This document shows positions 1 through 7,449 of a stretch of DNA of 64,000 nucleotides, one piece after another. Under the pieces are notes generated by a model, which saw nothing but the letters and a program-made list of their open reading frames with translations, did not search any database and was not told the origin of the DNA. Source of the stretch: Anderseniella sp039978075. GTDB lineage: Bacteria > Pseudomonadota > Alphaproteobacteria > Rhizobiales > Aestuariivirgaceae. The stretch's first letter is position 1, and each line of letters starts with the position of its first letter. A program made the translations under genes and the position numbers. The stretch is taken from the NCBI GenBank assembly GCA_039978075.1, contig JBDWCA010000005.1:124001-188000 (forward strand), in the 5' to 3' direction.

Positions 1-1
1 G

Positions 2-100
2 ACTTTCCGCCTGGGTCTGTTCGGTCTCGATAAGCTGGAAGACACAGACGCTGCCATTGGCAGGCTCGATGCGGTTTTATCCAAAGTGAGCCCGGCGTGA
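2..100 (+). CDS. C-terminal end of a class V aminotransferase (serine/alanine--glyoxylate type), cut by window start
   Basis: Frame 2 is open from the window edge to a TGA at 98-100 and encodes about 32 residues beginning TFRLGLFGLDKLED. The RLGLFGLDK block is typical of the extreme C-terminus of PLP-dependent alanine-glyoxylate and serine-glyoxylate aminotransferases (class V fold, PucG/SgaA-like). The PLP lysine and the rest of the gene lie outside the window, so substrate cannot be judged. A weak hairpin follows the stop directly. The call rests on one short motif. Confidence 0.6.
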   Translation, partial: TFRLGLFGLDKLEDTDAAIGRLDAVLSKVSPA

Positions 101-139
101 CGGCGCTGTCCGGCACGGATATCAAAGCGCCGTAATTTT
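101..139 (+). terminator. Weak hairpin after the aminotransferase
   Basis: CGGCGCT (101-107) pairs with AGCGCCG (126-132) across an 18-nt loop, and a short TAATTTT follows. Its position immediately after the stop fits a terminator, but the long loop and short T-run make it weak. Confidence 0.35.
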
Positions 140-208
140 GACCGCTTACGCCAACAGGACCGGGCCGCTCTGCATCCGGAAAGCCGCCATTGACCTTAGG
201 CTCGTCAA

Positions 209-991
209 ATGATCCTCGATATAAACGTTCACCTCCATTATCGCCTCGCGCAACCGACTGATCTGCTGTTGCACATAGAAGCCGCCGATGGCGCGGGACA
301 GCGGCTTGTGAGCGCCAATATCGACCTGAGCGAAACCGAGTACTTTTCCCGTATTGCGGCTGAGGACAGCCTGGGTGAGCGTATATGGTTGCGCAGTGAC
401 GGTGATTTTTTGTGTGACTACTCAGCCAGAATGGACGTCCAGCGTCCTGTGCCGGAGATCGGGTCTCTGGATGGTGTGGCACCACATCTTCTGCCGGCAG
501 GTGCCGTGAGGTACCTGATGCCGTCGCGGTATTGCCCGAGCGACGAGTTACAGTCGTTTGTCTCGGCAGAGTTCGGGCAGCTTTCCGGCGGTGCCCGTAT
601 TGTGGCCATGCGAGACTGGATTGGTGACAAGTTTCAGTATGTCCCGGGCTCGAGCACAGGCCAGACCACGGCACTGGATACGTTCGTGCAGCGACAGGGG
701 ATATGCCGCGACTTTGCCCACGTGATGATCTGCCTTGCGCGGGCTTCTGCCATACCGGCCCGGTTTGCCAGTGTTTATGCACCAGACGTCACGCCTGCGG
801 ACTTCCATGCCATGGCAGAGGTGTTTCTGGATGGTGCCTGGCATCTGGTAGATGCCACGGGAATGGCACAGGCGGACGCAACTGCCGTCATCGGCGTCGG
901 GCTTGATGCCGCAGAAGTTGCATTTTTGAGCAGTTACGGTCCGATGCAGTTGATCGCTCAATCCGTTGGCGTGTCTGTCACCAAGGATTGA
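209..991 (+). CDS. Transglutaminase-like (papain fold) family protein
   Basis: This 260-residue protein has an N-terminal beta-rich region (about residues 1-120, as in bacterial transglutaminase N domains) and a transglutaminase core. The Cys-His-Asp triad is visible as C166 in GICRDFAH, H200 in DFHAMAEV and D215 in HLVDATG. Proteins of this type are usually cytoplasmic cysteine-protease-fold enzymes of unknown substrate. No signal peptide is seen. The gene is convergent with the LysR gene, with the stop codons separated by one base. The family assignment is firm; the substrate is unknown. Confidence 0.88.
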   Translation: MILDINVHLHYRLAQPTDLLLHIEAADGAGQRLVSANIDLSETEYFSRIAAEDSLGERIWLRSDGDFLCDYSARMDVQRPVPEIGSLDGVAPHLLPAGAVRYLMPSRYCPSDELQSFVSAEFGQLSGGARIVAMRDWIGDKFQYVPGSSTGQTTALDTFVQRQGICRDFAHVMICLARASAIPARFASVYAPDVTPADFHAMAEVFLDGAWHLVDATGMAQADATAVIGVGLDAAEVAFLSSYGPMQLIAQSVGVSVTKD

Positions 992-992
992 G

Positions 993-1904
993 TCAGACAG
1001 GCTGCGCTGCACCGGAATCTGAAGCCTCGGCTTCTGCCATGAGCCATTCACGGAACGCCTTGACCTTGGGCCGTTTCAGGCTGGCTTCGGGACACACCAT
1101 GTAATAGGCGTACTCGCCGGGGAGGGCGAAATCGAATGGTTTTACCAGGCGGCCCGCCGCAAGGGCGTTCTGTACCAGAACACTGCGCGCCAACGCGACA
1201 CCGTCGCCCTGCTCGGCGGCCAGGAGAACCAGATTCGAATGCTGATAACCGGGGCCTTTGCTTGAATCGATGGCATCCTCACCCGTTGCCATCAACCACA
1301 TCCGCCAGTCGACGCGCAGGTCGTCATGCAACAAGGTATGGTTCTTCAGATCTGCCGGGCAGGACAGGGGAGGTCCCGATTGTATCAATGACGGCGCGCA
1401 CACCGGAAACACTTCCTCCGTCATTAATCGCTCGACACTCAAACCGGGCCAGTTCCCGACACCGTAGCGAATTGCCATGTCCATGTTCACCCGGTCAAAA
1501 TCGATACTTTCATCCGACGTTGAGATGCGGACATCGATGTCCGGATTTGATCTTCGGAAGCGGCCAAGTTTGGGCACCAGCCAGGTCGCGGCAAACGAAT
1601 CCATGGTTGTAACCGTCAGCACGCCGGATTGATCCTGATGATGCAGTCTGTCGACGGCAGATGCCATTATGTCGAGTGCTTCGCTGACTGCCGGAAACAG
1701 CGCCTGACCGGCCGGTGTCAATATCAGGGCACGGTTCAGGCGCTTGAACACCGGCATCCCCAGATGTTCCTCCAGTGCCTTGATCTGATGGCTCACCGCT
1801 GCCTGTGTCACATGCAGTTCTTCTGCTGCAAGAGTGAAACTCAAGTGTCGCGCAGCCGCTTCAAAGGCGCGCATTGCATTCAGGGATGGTAATCGTCTGG
1901 CCAT
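993..1904 (-). CDS. LysR-family transcriptional regulator, GcvA-like
   Basis: A 303-residue protein with an N-terminal winged helix (about residues 5-63; FTLAAEELHVTQAAVSHQI is the recognition segment) and a periplasmic-binding-like effector domain (about 90-300). The opening RRLPSLNAMRAFEAAARH is characteristic of the GcvA subgroup. It is transcribed away from a DUF1127 gene across a 240-bp AT-rich intergenic region (1905-2144), the usual arrangement for LysR autoregulation and control of the divergent gene. The effector is unknown; glycine or another small amino acid is only a guess from the subgroup name. Confidence 0.9.
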   Translation of the reverse strand: MARRLPSLNAMRAFEAAARHLSFTLAAEELHVTQAAVSHQIKALEEHLGMPVFKRLNRALILTPAGQALFPAVSEALDIMASAVDRLHHQDQSGVLTVTTMDSFAATWLVPKLGRFRRSNPDIDVRISTSDESIDFDRVNMDMAIRYGVGNWPGLSVERLMTEEVFPVCAPSLIQSGPPLSCPADLKNHTLLHDDLRVDWRMWLMATGEDAIDSSKGPGYQHSNLVLLAAEQGDGVALARSVLVQNALAAGRLVKPFDFALPGEYAYYMVCPEASLKRPKVKAFREWLMAEAEASDSGAAQPV

Positions 1905-2144
1905 GATGGTTTGATAAGAAAAATTAACTCACAAATCAACCATATATCTGACAAAAAGCGATATTTTGCGGTGAATTTGTCATAAATTGGACCGCTCTGA
2001 GAATGTAATATTATATTTTCTAATCCGATATGCAATTAAGATCGTTTGTCGGCTGATCACTGGTTTTGTATAAATGCTCCCACATTAACCCGACCCATTC
2101 GGTCCCTGGATCGCCATGGGAAACCACAAAACCGGAGCATTATC

Positions 2145-2390
2145 ATGAAGACTTCATCGTACAGCAGACTCCCCAGAATATCTGTTTCCGAACCTGCTTC
2201 TGATGCACTTTCGTGGACGGCAACTGTGCGCCACTGGTCTGGCATAACGTTCGACAAATTGGCCCAGTGGCAGGATCGCGCAACCCAGCGCAGGCAGTTG
2301 AATGAGTTGGACGATCGCCAATTGGCCGATATCGGTGTGACCCGCATTGATGCCGGTCATGAGAGCGCTAAGCCATTCTGGAAGGCCTGA
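2145..2390 (+). CDS. Small DUF1127 domain protein
   Basis: The 81-residue product begins MKTSSYSRLPR. The ATG at 2145 is preceded by GGAG about 7 nt upstream, so the longer upstream reading is not needed. The C-terminal half has the DUF1127 pattern: a basic/aromatic helix then LNELDDRQLADIGVTRID. Members are short, Arg-rich, often stress-induced alphaproteobacterial proteins. Some bind RNA or are co-transcribed with sRNAs (knowledge from Rhodobacter CcsR loci and Agrobacterium studies). The next small gene follows after 73 bp and may be co-transcribed. Confidence 0.8.
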   Translation: MKTSSYSRLPRISVSEPASDALSWTATVRHWSGITFDKLAQWQDRATQRRQLNELDDRQLADIGVTRIDAGHESAKPFWKA

Positions 2391-2463
2391 CGATCCTGAC
2401 TTCCCTTTTTTGAACACCTGCGCGAGCGCCCATGCGGGCCGCCGCCACACCGGAGTATTGACC

Positions 2464-2685
2464 ATGACTGATATCCATCATCCGTCTCACCTGTTGCTGC
2501 GGGCCGATGACCCGCAGGCCAATCCAACCTGGACAACCATCATCGGTGCGCTGATCGCCATACTGCTCGTCATCGGCGCCGCTCATCTGGGCGAGCAGGC
2601 CACCGGCGATGCCAACCATGTTCAAAGCACCGAAGATGGCAAGGCCAAGCTGGACGGTCGCGGTAAATGGATAGGCTATATGTAA
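2464..2685 (+). CDS. Small single-pass membrane protein of unknown function
   Basis: This 73-residue ORF starts at ATG 2464, with GGAG about 10 nt upstream. It has a hydrophilic N-terminus, one clear hydrophobic segment (about residues 23-41, TTIIGALIAILLVIGAAHL) and a charged tail ending in RGKWIGYM. No family is recognised. Its closeness to the DUF1127 gene suggests co-transcription. The call rests on ribosome-site spacing, transmembrane pattern and position. Confidence 0.55.
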   Translation: MTDIHHPSHLLLRADDPQANPTWTTIIGALIAILLVIGAAHLGEQATGDANHVQSTEDGKAKLDGRGKWIGYM

Positions 2686-2695
2686 CTTTTCTCAG

Positions 2696-2712
2696 ATGCC
2701 GCTGCGGCATTT
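2696..2712 (+). terminator. Short hairpin after the small membrane protein gene
   Basis: ATGCCG (2696-2701) and CGGCAT (2705-2710) form a 6-bp stem with a CTG loop, 11 nt after the stop. The T-run is only two bases. It lies between convergent genes and could act as a weak terminator in either direction. Confidence 0.3.
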
Positions 2713-2762
2713 GCCCGGCCGGTACCGATGATCAAGACAGTCTCTTCACCCGGACTTTCAGT

Positions 2763-3914
2763 TCACCACCACCGGTCGGGCATCAGCAACACATCACGTG
2801 ACAGGTCGTTCACATCGCGCAGGCCGCACAGGGCCATGGTGGTGTCGAGTTCCTTCTGGATGATGTCCAGTGCCGTGGTGACGCCCTGCTCACCCATGGC
2901 GCCCAGGCCATACAGGAAGGCGCGCCCGATATAGGTACCGGCGGCACCCAGCGCCTTTGCCTTCAAGACGTCCTGACCGGTGCGGATGCCGCCATCCATG
3001 TGAACTTCAATCTTGTCGCCGACCGCATCAATGATGGCCGGCAATGCCGAGATGGACGACAGGGCACCATCCAGCTGACGCCCGCCATGGTTGGAGACAA
3101 TCAGCGCGTCTGCGCCAACCTTCAGAGCCATTTTCGCGTCTTCAGGGTCGATAATGCCTTTCAGGATAATCTTGCCGCCCCAGCGCTTCTTGATCCACTC
3201 CAGATCTTTCCAGTTGAGCTTGGGGTCAAACTGCTCGTTGGCCCAGCTGTTGAGTGATGATATGTCATCGACACCCTTGGCATGGCCGACAATGTTGCGG
3301 AAGGTGCGACGGCTGGTGCCCAGCATACCCAGTCCCCAACGGGGTTTGGTCGCCATATTGATCATGTTGGGAATGGTCAGTTTCGGTGGGGCGCTCAAAC
3401 CGTTCTTGAGGTCCTTGTGGCGCTGACCCAGTAATTGCAGATCGACCGTCAGGACAAGGGCAGAGCATCCCGCTGCCTTGGCCCGGTCAATCACGTTTTC
3501 CGAAAATTCCCGATCCCGCATGACATAGAGCTGGAACCAGAACGGTTTGGACGTGTGCTCCGCGACGTCCTCGATCGAACAGATGGACATGGTGGAAAGC
3601 GTAAACGGCACTCCGAATTTTTCGGCCGCCTTGGCGCCCAGAATCTCCCCGTCGGCGTGCTGCATGCCGGTTAGCCCGGTTGGTGCAATGGCGACCGGCA
3701 TGGTCACGTCCTCGCCGATCATTTTGGTTTTGGTGGTGCGGTTGTCCATGTCCACCGCGACGCGCTGGCGCAATTTGATTTTGGAAAAATCGCTTTCGTT
3801 GGCCCGGTAGGTTCCTTCCGTGTATGAGCCGGAATCTGCATAATCGTAAAACATGCGCGGAACCCGGCGTTCAGCGAGCACGCGCAAGTCTTCAATACAG
3901 GTAATGATCGGCAT
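2763..3914 (-). CDS. lldD: FMN-dependent alpha-hydroxy-acid dehydrogenase, probably L-lactate dehydrogenase (LldD-like)
   Basis: A 383-residue TIM-barrel flavoprotein of the glycolate oxidase/L-lactate dehydrogenase family, which oxidises 2-hydroxyacids to 2-oxoacids and passes electrons to the quinone pool or oxygen. The active-site block SNHGGRQLD contains the catalytic His at residue 276 and a substrate Arg at 279. FMN/phosphate-binding segments APTGLTGM and MDGGIRTGQD are present, and length matches LldD (about 380-396). It is downstream of a GATase hydrolase gene on the same strand and divergent from a TRAP transporter whose binding protein resembles 2-oxoacid/lactate binders, which supports a 2-hydroxyacid substrate. 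Lactate versus glycolate or mandelate cannot be settled from sequence alone. Confidence 0.82.
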   Translation of the reverse strand: MPIITCIEDLRVLAERRVPRMFYDYADSGSYTEGTYRANESDFSKIKLRQRVAVDMDNRTTKTKMIGEDVTMPVAIAPTGLTGMQHADGEILGAKAAEKFGVPFTLSTMSICSIEDVAEHTSKPFWFQLYVMRDREFSENVIDRAKAAGCSALVLTVDLQLLGQRHKDLKNGLSAPPKLTIPNMINMATKPRWGLGMLGTSRRTFRNIVGHAKGVDDISSLNSWANEQFDPKLNWKDLEWIKKRWGGKIILKGIIDPEDAKMALKVGADALIVSNHGGRQLDGALSSISALPAIIDAVGDKIEVHMDGGIRTGQDVLKAKALGAAGTYIGRAFLYGLGAMGEQGVTTALDIIQKELDTTMALCGLRDVNDLSRDVLLMPDRWW

Positions 3915-4053
3915 GGTTACTCCGGCGTCAGCTACATGGATGGTCAGATTGGTAAAATAAACTGACCGGAAAATCCAGTGTCAACAACCGCCGTTGCCAT
4001 TCAGCGTCAGGCCCGGCAACTGCGAGAACCAGTCAGCAGGCACGTCACATCAA

Positions 4054-4842
4054 CTAGCTGTCTGCGACAGTTGTCCGTTCGCGAAGTTGGACATATCGCT
4101 GCATGGCCTTGCCGAAGGCCTGGAACAGCCGGACCGAGTCCGGATTGTCCTTTGCCCGGTATTCCGGGTGCCACTGCACCGCCAGCACGAAATTGTCGTT
4201 ATCATCAGCAGTGGTGACAGCCTCGATAACGCCGTCGGGCGCGCGCGCCATGACCTTCAGACCGCTGCCCAGTTTGGCAATGGCCTGACGGTGAACCGTA
4301 TTCACAATCGTGCCCGACTTCTTCAGAATGGAGTGCAGCATGCTGGCCGGCTCAATGGCAATCGGATGGGCCGGGCCGTAACGCACTTCAATATCGTCGC
4401 TGTCTGGTGCGCGGTGATCGAGATGGCCGGATTTGTTTTGAACCTCGGTATCAAGAGTGCCTCCAAACACCACATTCAACTCTTGAAAACCGCGGCAAAT
4501 GCAGAACAGCGGCATGCCCCGGTCCAGCGCCGCGCGGATCAATGGCAGCGTAAGGGCGTCGCGAAGCTGGTCGTAGGGCTCATGTTCAACACTTGGTTTT
4601 GCACCGAATCTTGGCGGATGGACATTGGACGTGGCACCGGTGACCAGCACACCATCCAGCCTGTCAAGCAAATGCTCCAGATCAAGGTCGCCGTCCATTG
4701 CCGGAATGATGACCGGCATGGCATTGGAACAATCCATTAGGGCGCGGATATACTTGTCGCCTGCTGAATGAAAATGCAGTCCGTCCTTGTCCGATACATC
4801 GGCGGGTATGCCTACAAGAGATGGTCTGGGTACTGTCGACAT
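4054..4842 (-). CDS. Class I glutamine amidotransferase-like hydrolase (peptidase C26; gamma-glutamyl-GABA hydrolase type)
   Basis: With the start at 4842 (MSTVPRPSLVGIPADV) the protein has 262 residues; the reading frame extends 26 codons further upstream without family resemblance. The nucleophile elbow is FCICRGFQELN with C116, and the downstream dyad is in VQWHPEYR (H225, E227). This is the Cys-His-Glu triad of PuuD-like enzymes that cleave gamma-glutamyl amides such as gamma-glutamyl-GABA. No other putrescine-pathway genes are nearby, so the substrate is open. It is upstream of lldD on the same strand with a 139-bp gap. Confidence 0.82.
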   Translation of the reverse strand: MSTVPRPSLVGIPADVSDKDGLHFHSAGDKYIRALMDCSNAMPVIIPAMDGDLDLEHLLDRLDGVLVTGATSNVHPPRFGAKPSVEHEPYDQLRDALTLPLIRAALDRGMPLFCICRGFQELNVVFGGTLDTEVQNKSGHLDHRAPDSDDIEVRYGPAHPIAIEPASMLHSILKKSGTIVNTVHRQAIAKLGSGLKVMARAPDGVIEAVTTADDNDNFVLAVQWHPEYRAKDNPDSVRLFQAFGKAMQRYVQLRERTTVADS

Positions 4843-5145
4843 CGGCTGAATCCTGAAAACGGGTATGGCTTTGGTAAACTGGCGATGGCCGACATGTCCA
4901 ACAGTTTTTCCAGCCCGCAATTCGCAAGTGAATTACCGCTTCGCGCGTTCACCACATTGCCGGAATGTCATCTCAAAAACTGCATCTTGCTGTTGTGTCT
5001 GTGAAAAGTTTGGGGTTTATTCATGTCACGCAGGCCGAAACGGTCGGCTTTGGGGATCAAGCAGGTCGCGACAGGACGTGTTTGATCCTTAAATTATGCC
5101 TGTTCCCGTTGAACAGGGCGCATTCGAACACAAGGGAGTAACCGA
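4843..5145. other. Divergent intergenic region between the GATase gene and the TRAP operon
   Basis: No gene is seen in these 303 bp. CCTGTTC (5099-5105) and GAACAGG (5111-5117) form a 7-bp inverted repeat 29 bp before the TRAP binding-protein ATG. It could be a leader hairpin or an operator. A good ribosome site (AAGGGAG) lies just before 5146. No convincing -35/-10 pair was identified. Confidence 0.4.
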
Positions 5146-6240
5146 ATGGATCGTCGTAAATTTATCAAGTCAGCCGGTATCGCTACAGGAGCAGCGGCAG
5201 CAGCAACCACACTGTCAGCGCCCGCTATCGCGCAAGCCAAGAAAGACATGGTTATCGTGGCAACATGGCCGCGGGATTTTCCAGGTCTGGGTACAGGTGC
5301 GCAGCGTCTTGCCGCACGTATCGGTGAACTGACTGAAGGTCGTATCAACGTACAGTATTTTTCTGCCGGTGAGCGCGTCGGTGCTTTTGACTCGTTTGAC
5401 GAAGTCGCATCAGGCAACGCGCAGGCTTATCATGCTGCGGATTACTACTGGAAGGGCAAGCACCCTGCATGGGCGTACTTCACGTCAGTCCCCTTCGGCC
5501 TGACCCACAACGAACAAAACGCCTGGATCAACCACATGGGCGGTCAGGCGCTTTGGGATGAAGTGGCTTCCGGATTTGGCCTCAAGTGCCTGATGGCAGG
5601 CAGCACCGGCGTTCAGATGGGCGGCTGGTTCAACAAGGAAATCAATTCAGCTGACGACCTCAAGGGTCTGAAGATGCGCATCCCTGGCCTGGGCGGTGAC
5701 GTCATGGCGAAACTGGGTGCCTCTCCGGTGTCCCTGCCAGGTGGCCAGATTTATGAAAACCTGGTCTCCGGTGCGATTGATGCAACCGAATGGGTTGGCC
5801 CATGGAATGACTATTTCATGAAGTTCTATGAAGCTGCCAAATACTACTACTACCCGGGCATGCACGAAGCCGGTTCAACACTTTCTCTCGGCATGAACGA
5901 AAAGTGGTGGTCTGACCTCGGCAAGACCGATCAGGAAATTATCAAGGCCGCATGTGGCGAAGAGCACACGTTCTCGATGTCCGAGTACAATGCAAACAAC
6001 GGTACTTTCCTGACCAAGCTGGTCAAGGAAAACGGTGTTGAACTGCGTGAATTCAACGACGACATCTATGACAGCTTTGGCACGGCTGCTGAAGCAGTGT
6101 TTGCCGAGACTGTTGCACACTCCGATCTGGCCAAGCGTACGCATGAAAGTTTTGTTGCCGCACGTACCGACGTGGGTGGCTGGATGAAGCTGTCTGAAGG
6201 TGCATACTTCCAGCAGCGCAATCGCGTTCTGGGCCTGTAA
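5146..6240 (+). CDS. TRAP transporter substrate-binding protein (DctP family, TakP-like)
   Basis: This 364-residue periplasmic solute receptor has a twin-arginine-type signal (MDRRKFIKS, hydrophobic stretch, cleavage expected after about APAIA-QA, residue 29). The mature part has the TRAP fold with the ligand segment KMRIPGLGGDVMAKLGASPV and the TakP-like EWVGPWND...PGMHEAGS blocks. TakP relatives bind 2-oxoacids or lactate, often with a cation and as dimers (family knowledge). It heads the operon with dctQ- and dctM-type genes. A strong hairpin after its stop probably sets its higher expression relative to the permeases. The adjacent lldD-like gene makes lactate or a related hydroxyacid plausible. 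Confidence 0.88.
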   Translation: MDRRKFIKSAGIATGAAAAATTLSAPAIAQAKKDMVIVATWPRDFPGLGTGAQRLAARIGELTEGRINVQYFSAGERVGAFDSFDEVASGNAQAYHAADYYWKGKHPAWAYFTSVPFGLTHNEQNAWINHMGGQALWDEVASGFGLKCLMAGSTGVQMGGWFNKEINSADDLKGLKMRIPGLGGDVMAKLGASPVSLPGGQIYENLVSGAIDATEWVGPWNDYFMKFYEAAKYYYYPGMHEAGSTLSLGMNEKWWSDLGKTDQEIIKAACGEEHTFSMSEYNANNGTFLTKLVKENGVELREFNDDIYDSFGTAAEAVFAETVAHSDLAKRTHESFVAARTDVGGWMKLSEGAYFQQRNRVLGL

Positions 6241-6270
6241 TCAGGCCCCTGGTCTGACAAGCAATGACGC

Positions 6271-6298
6271 GGGTGGGACAGGGTCTCCTGTGCCACCC
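6271..6298 (+). promoter_or_regulatory. Intercistronic hairpin between TRAP binding protein and permease genes
   Basis: GGGTGG (6271-6276) pairs with CCACCC (6293-6298) and ACAGG (6278-6282) with CCTGT (6287-6291), with one G-G mismatch and a GTCT loop. A second palindrome (AGGGTC/GACCCT, 6337-6350) follows. There is no T-run, so these are more likely mRNA-stabilising or partial-attenuation structures that raise the receptor-to-permease ratio. Confidence 0.5.
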
Positions 6299-6385
6299 GT
6301 AACGCCCAAAAACCCGACAAGAGGTGAAGAGCGTTTAGGGTCCAGACCCTGGTGGTGAGGGTTTTGCTGAGGTAATCAAGGGTGG

Positions 6386-7375
6386 GTGCCGACTGTGAGC
6401 GATCAAACATATAAGGCGTCGGTATCGACGCTCGGCTGGCGGATGTTTTCATGGGCCGTCACATTTTTGATGTTCGTTTTTCTCTTTAACAATTTTCTGA
6501 CCTATTGGTTCAACTGGCCGGGTGCCACTTCGGTTTCTTCCGGAGGGGGTGCACTTGCCTGGTTTCAGGTCGCGCTTTACGCAGTGGGACTGGCCGGTGC
6601 CGTATTGTATGTGCGCAGATCACAGCAGCTGCCGTTGCGAGATGACGCCAACCGGCTTTACGGACTGACAGCCTACATAATTCGCTGGGCGTTTTTCTCG
6701 GTGCTGCTGGTCGGGCTGGTCGACGCGTTCATCTCTTTCCTGCGCGTGGAAGGCTTTCTTGAAAGCGTTGTCGGCAGCAACCTGACGGCCGAACTGGGAA
6801 GACCGGTGTTCCGAGGTCTTTGGGTGCATGTACCCTTGTTGCTGATTTCGTTCGTCATCGCGGCGTTCACGCGGACTTTAGGGTTTATCTGGCTGGCCCT
6901 GCTTGTGGTGATCGCGGAATTATTGATCGTGTTCACCCGGTTTATCTTCTCATATGAACAGGCTTACATGGGTGATCTGGTGCGGTTCTGGTATGCCGCC
7001 CTGTTTCTGTTTGCCAGTGCCTATACACTGATCGAGGAAGGCCATGTCCGGGTGGATGTGCTTTATGCAGGGTTCAATACCAGGACCAAGGGTATCGTCA
7101 ATCATGTTGGATCGATCTTGCTGGGCATGAGTTTGTGCTTTGCAGTTCTGTTTTTCGGCATGGAAGGCAAAGCCAGCGTTATCAACTCGCCATTGCTGAA
7201 TTTCGAAGTCTCGCAGTCGGGCTTCGGTATGTATGTGAAATATATGATGGCAGGTTTTCTGGCGGTTTTCGCCGTGACGATGATGGTGCAGTTTGCCGGT
7301 TACCTGCTGGATGCCGTAGCTGATCAACGTAATGAACCCGGCAAGCGCAAGGCCGCTGAAGCCGGCGGACACTGA
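6386..7375 (+). CDS. TRAP transporter small permease subunit (DctQ), enlarged
   Basis: This 329-residue integral membrane protein is about twice the usual DctQ length (160-220). The DctQ-like four-helix core is in the C-terminal half (about residues 180-310; EEGHVRVDVLYAGF is a typical DctQ loop). The N-terminal half adds about four transmembrane segments, the first at MFSWAVTFLMFVFLFNNFL. The start is GTG at 6386 or GTG at 6395; spacing to AAGGG does not decide it. It follows the receptor gene and precedes the large permease. Function as the small TRAP membrane subunit is secure; the role of the extra helices is unknown. Confidence 0.82.
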   Translation: MPTVSDQTYKASVSTLGWRMFSWAVTFLMFVFLFNNFLTYWFNWPGATSVSSGGGALAWFQVALYAVGLAGAVLYVRRSQQLPLRDDANRLYGLTAYIIRWAFFSVLLVGLVDAFISFLRVEGFLESVVGSNLTAELGRPVFRGLWVHVPLLLISFVIAAFTRTLGFIWLALLVVIAELLIVFTRFIFSYEQAYMGDLVRFWYAALFLFASAYTLIEEGHVRVDVLYAGFNTRTKGIVNHVGSILLGMSLCFAVLFFGMEGKASVINSPLLNFEVSQSGFGMYVKYMMAGFLAVFAVTMMVQFAGYLLDAVADQRNEPGKRKAAEAGGH

Positions 7376-7449
7376 ACTGACGAGGTTGGGACAGTCTGGG
7401 TTCAGGTGACCAGACAAACCTGATTTGGTGCTTTGAGGGCAATTCGGAT

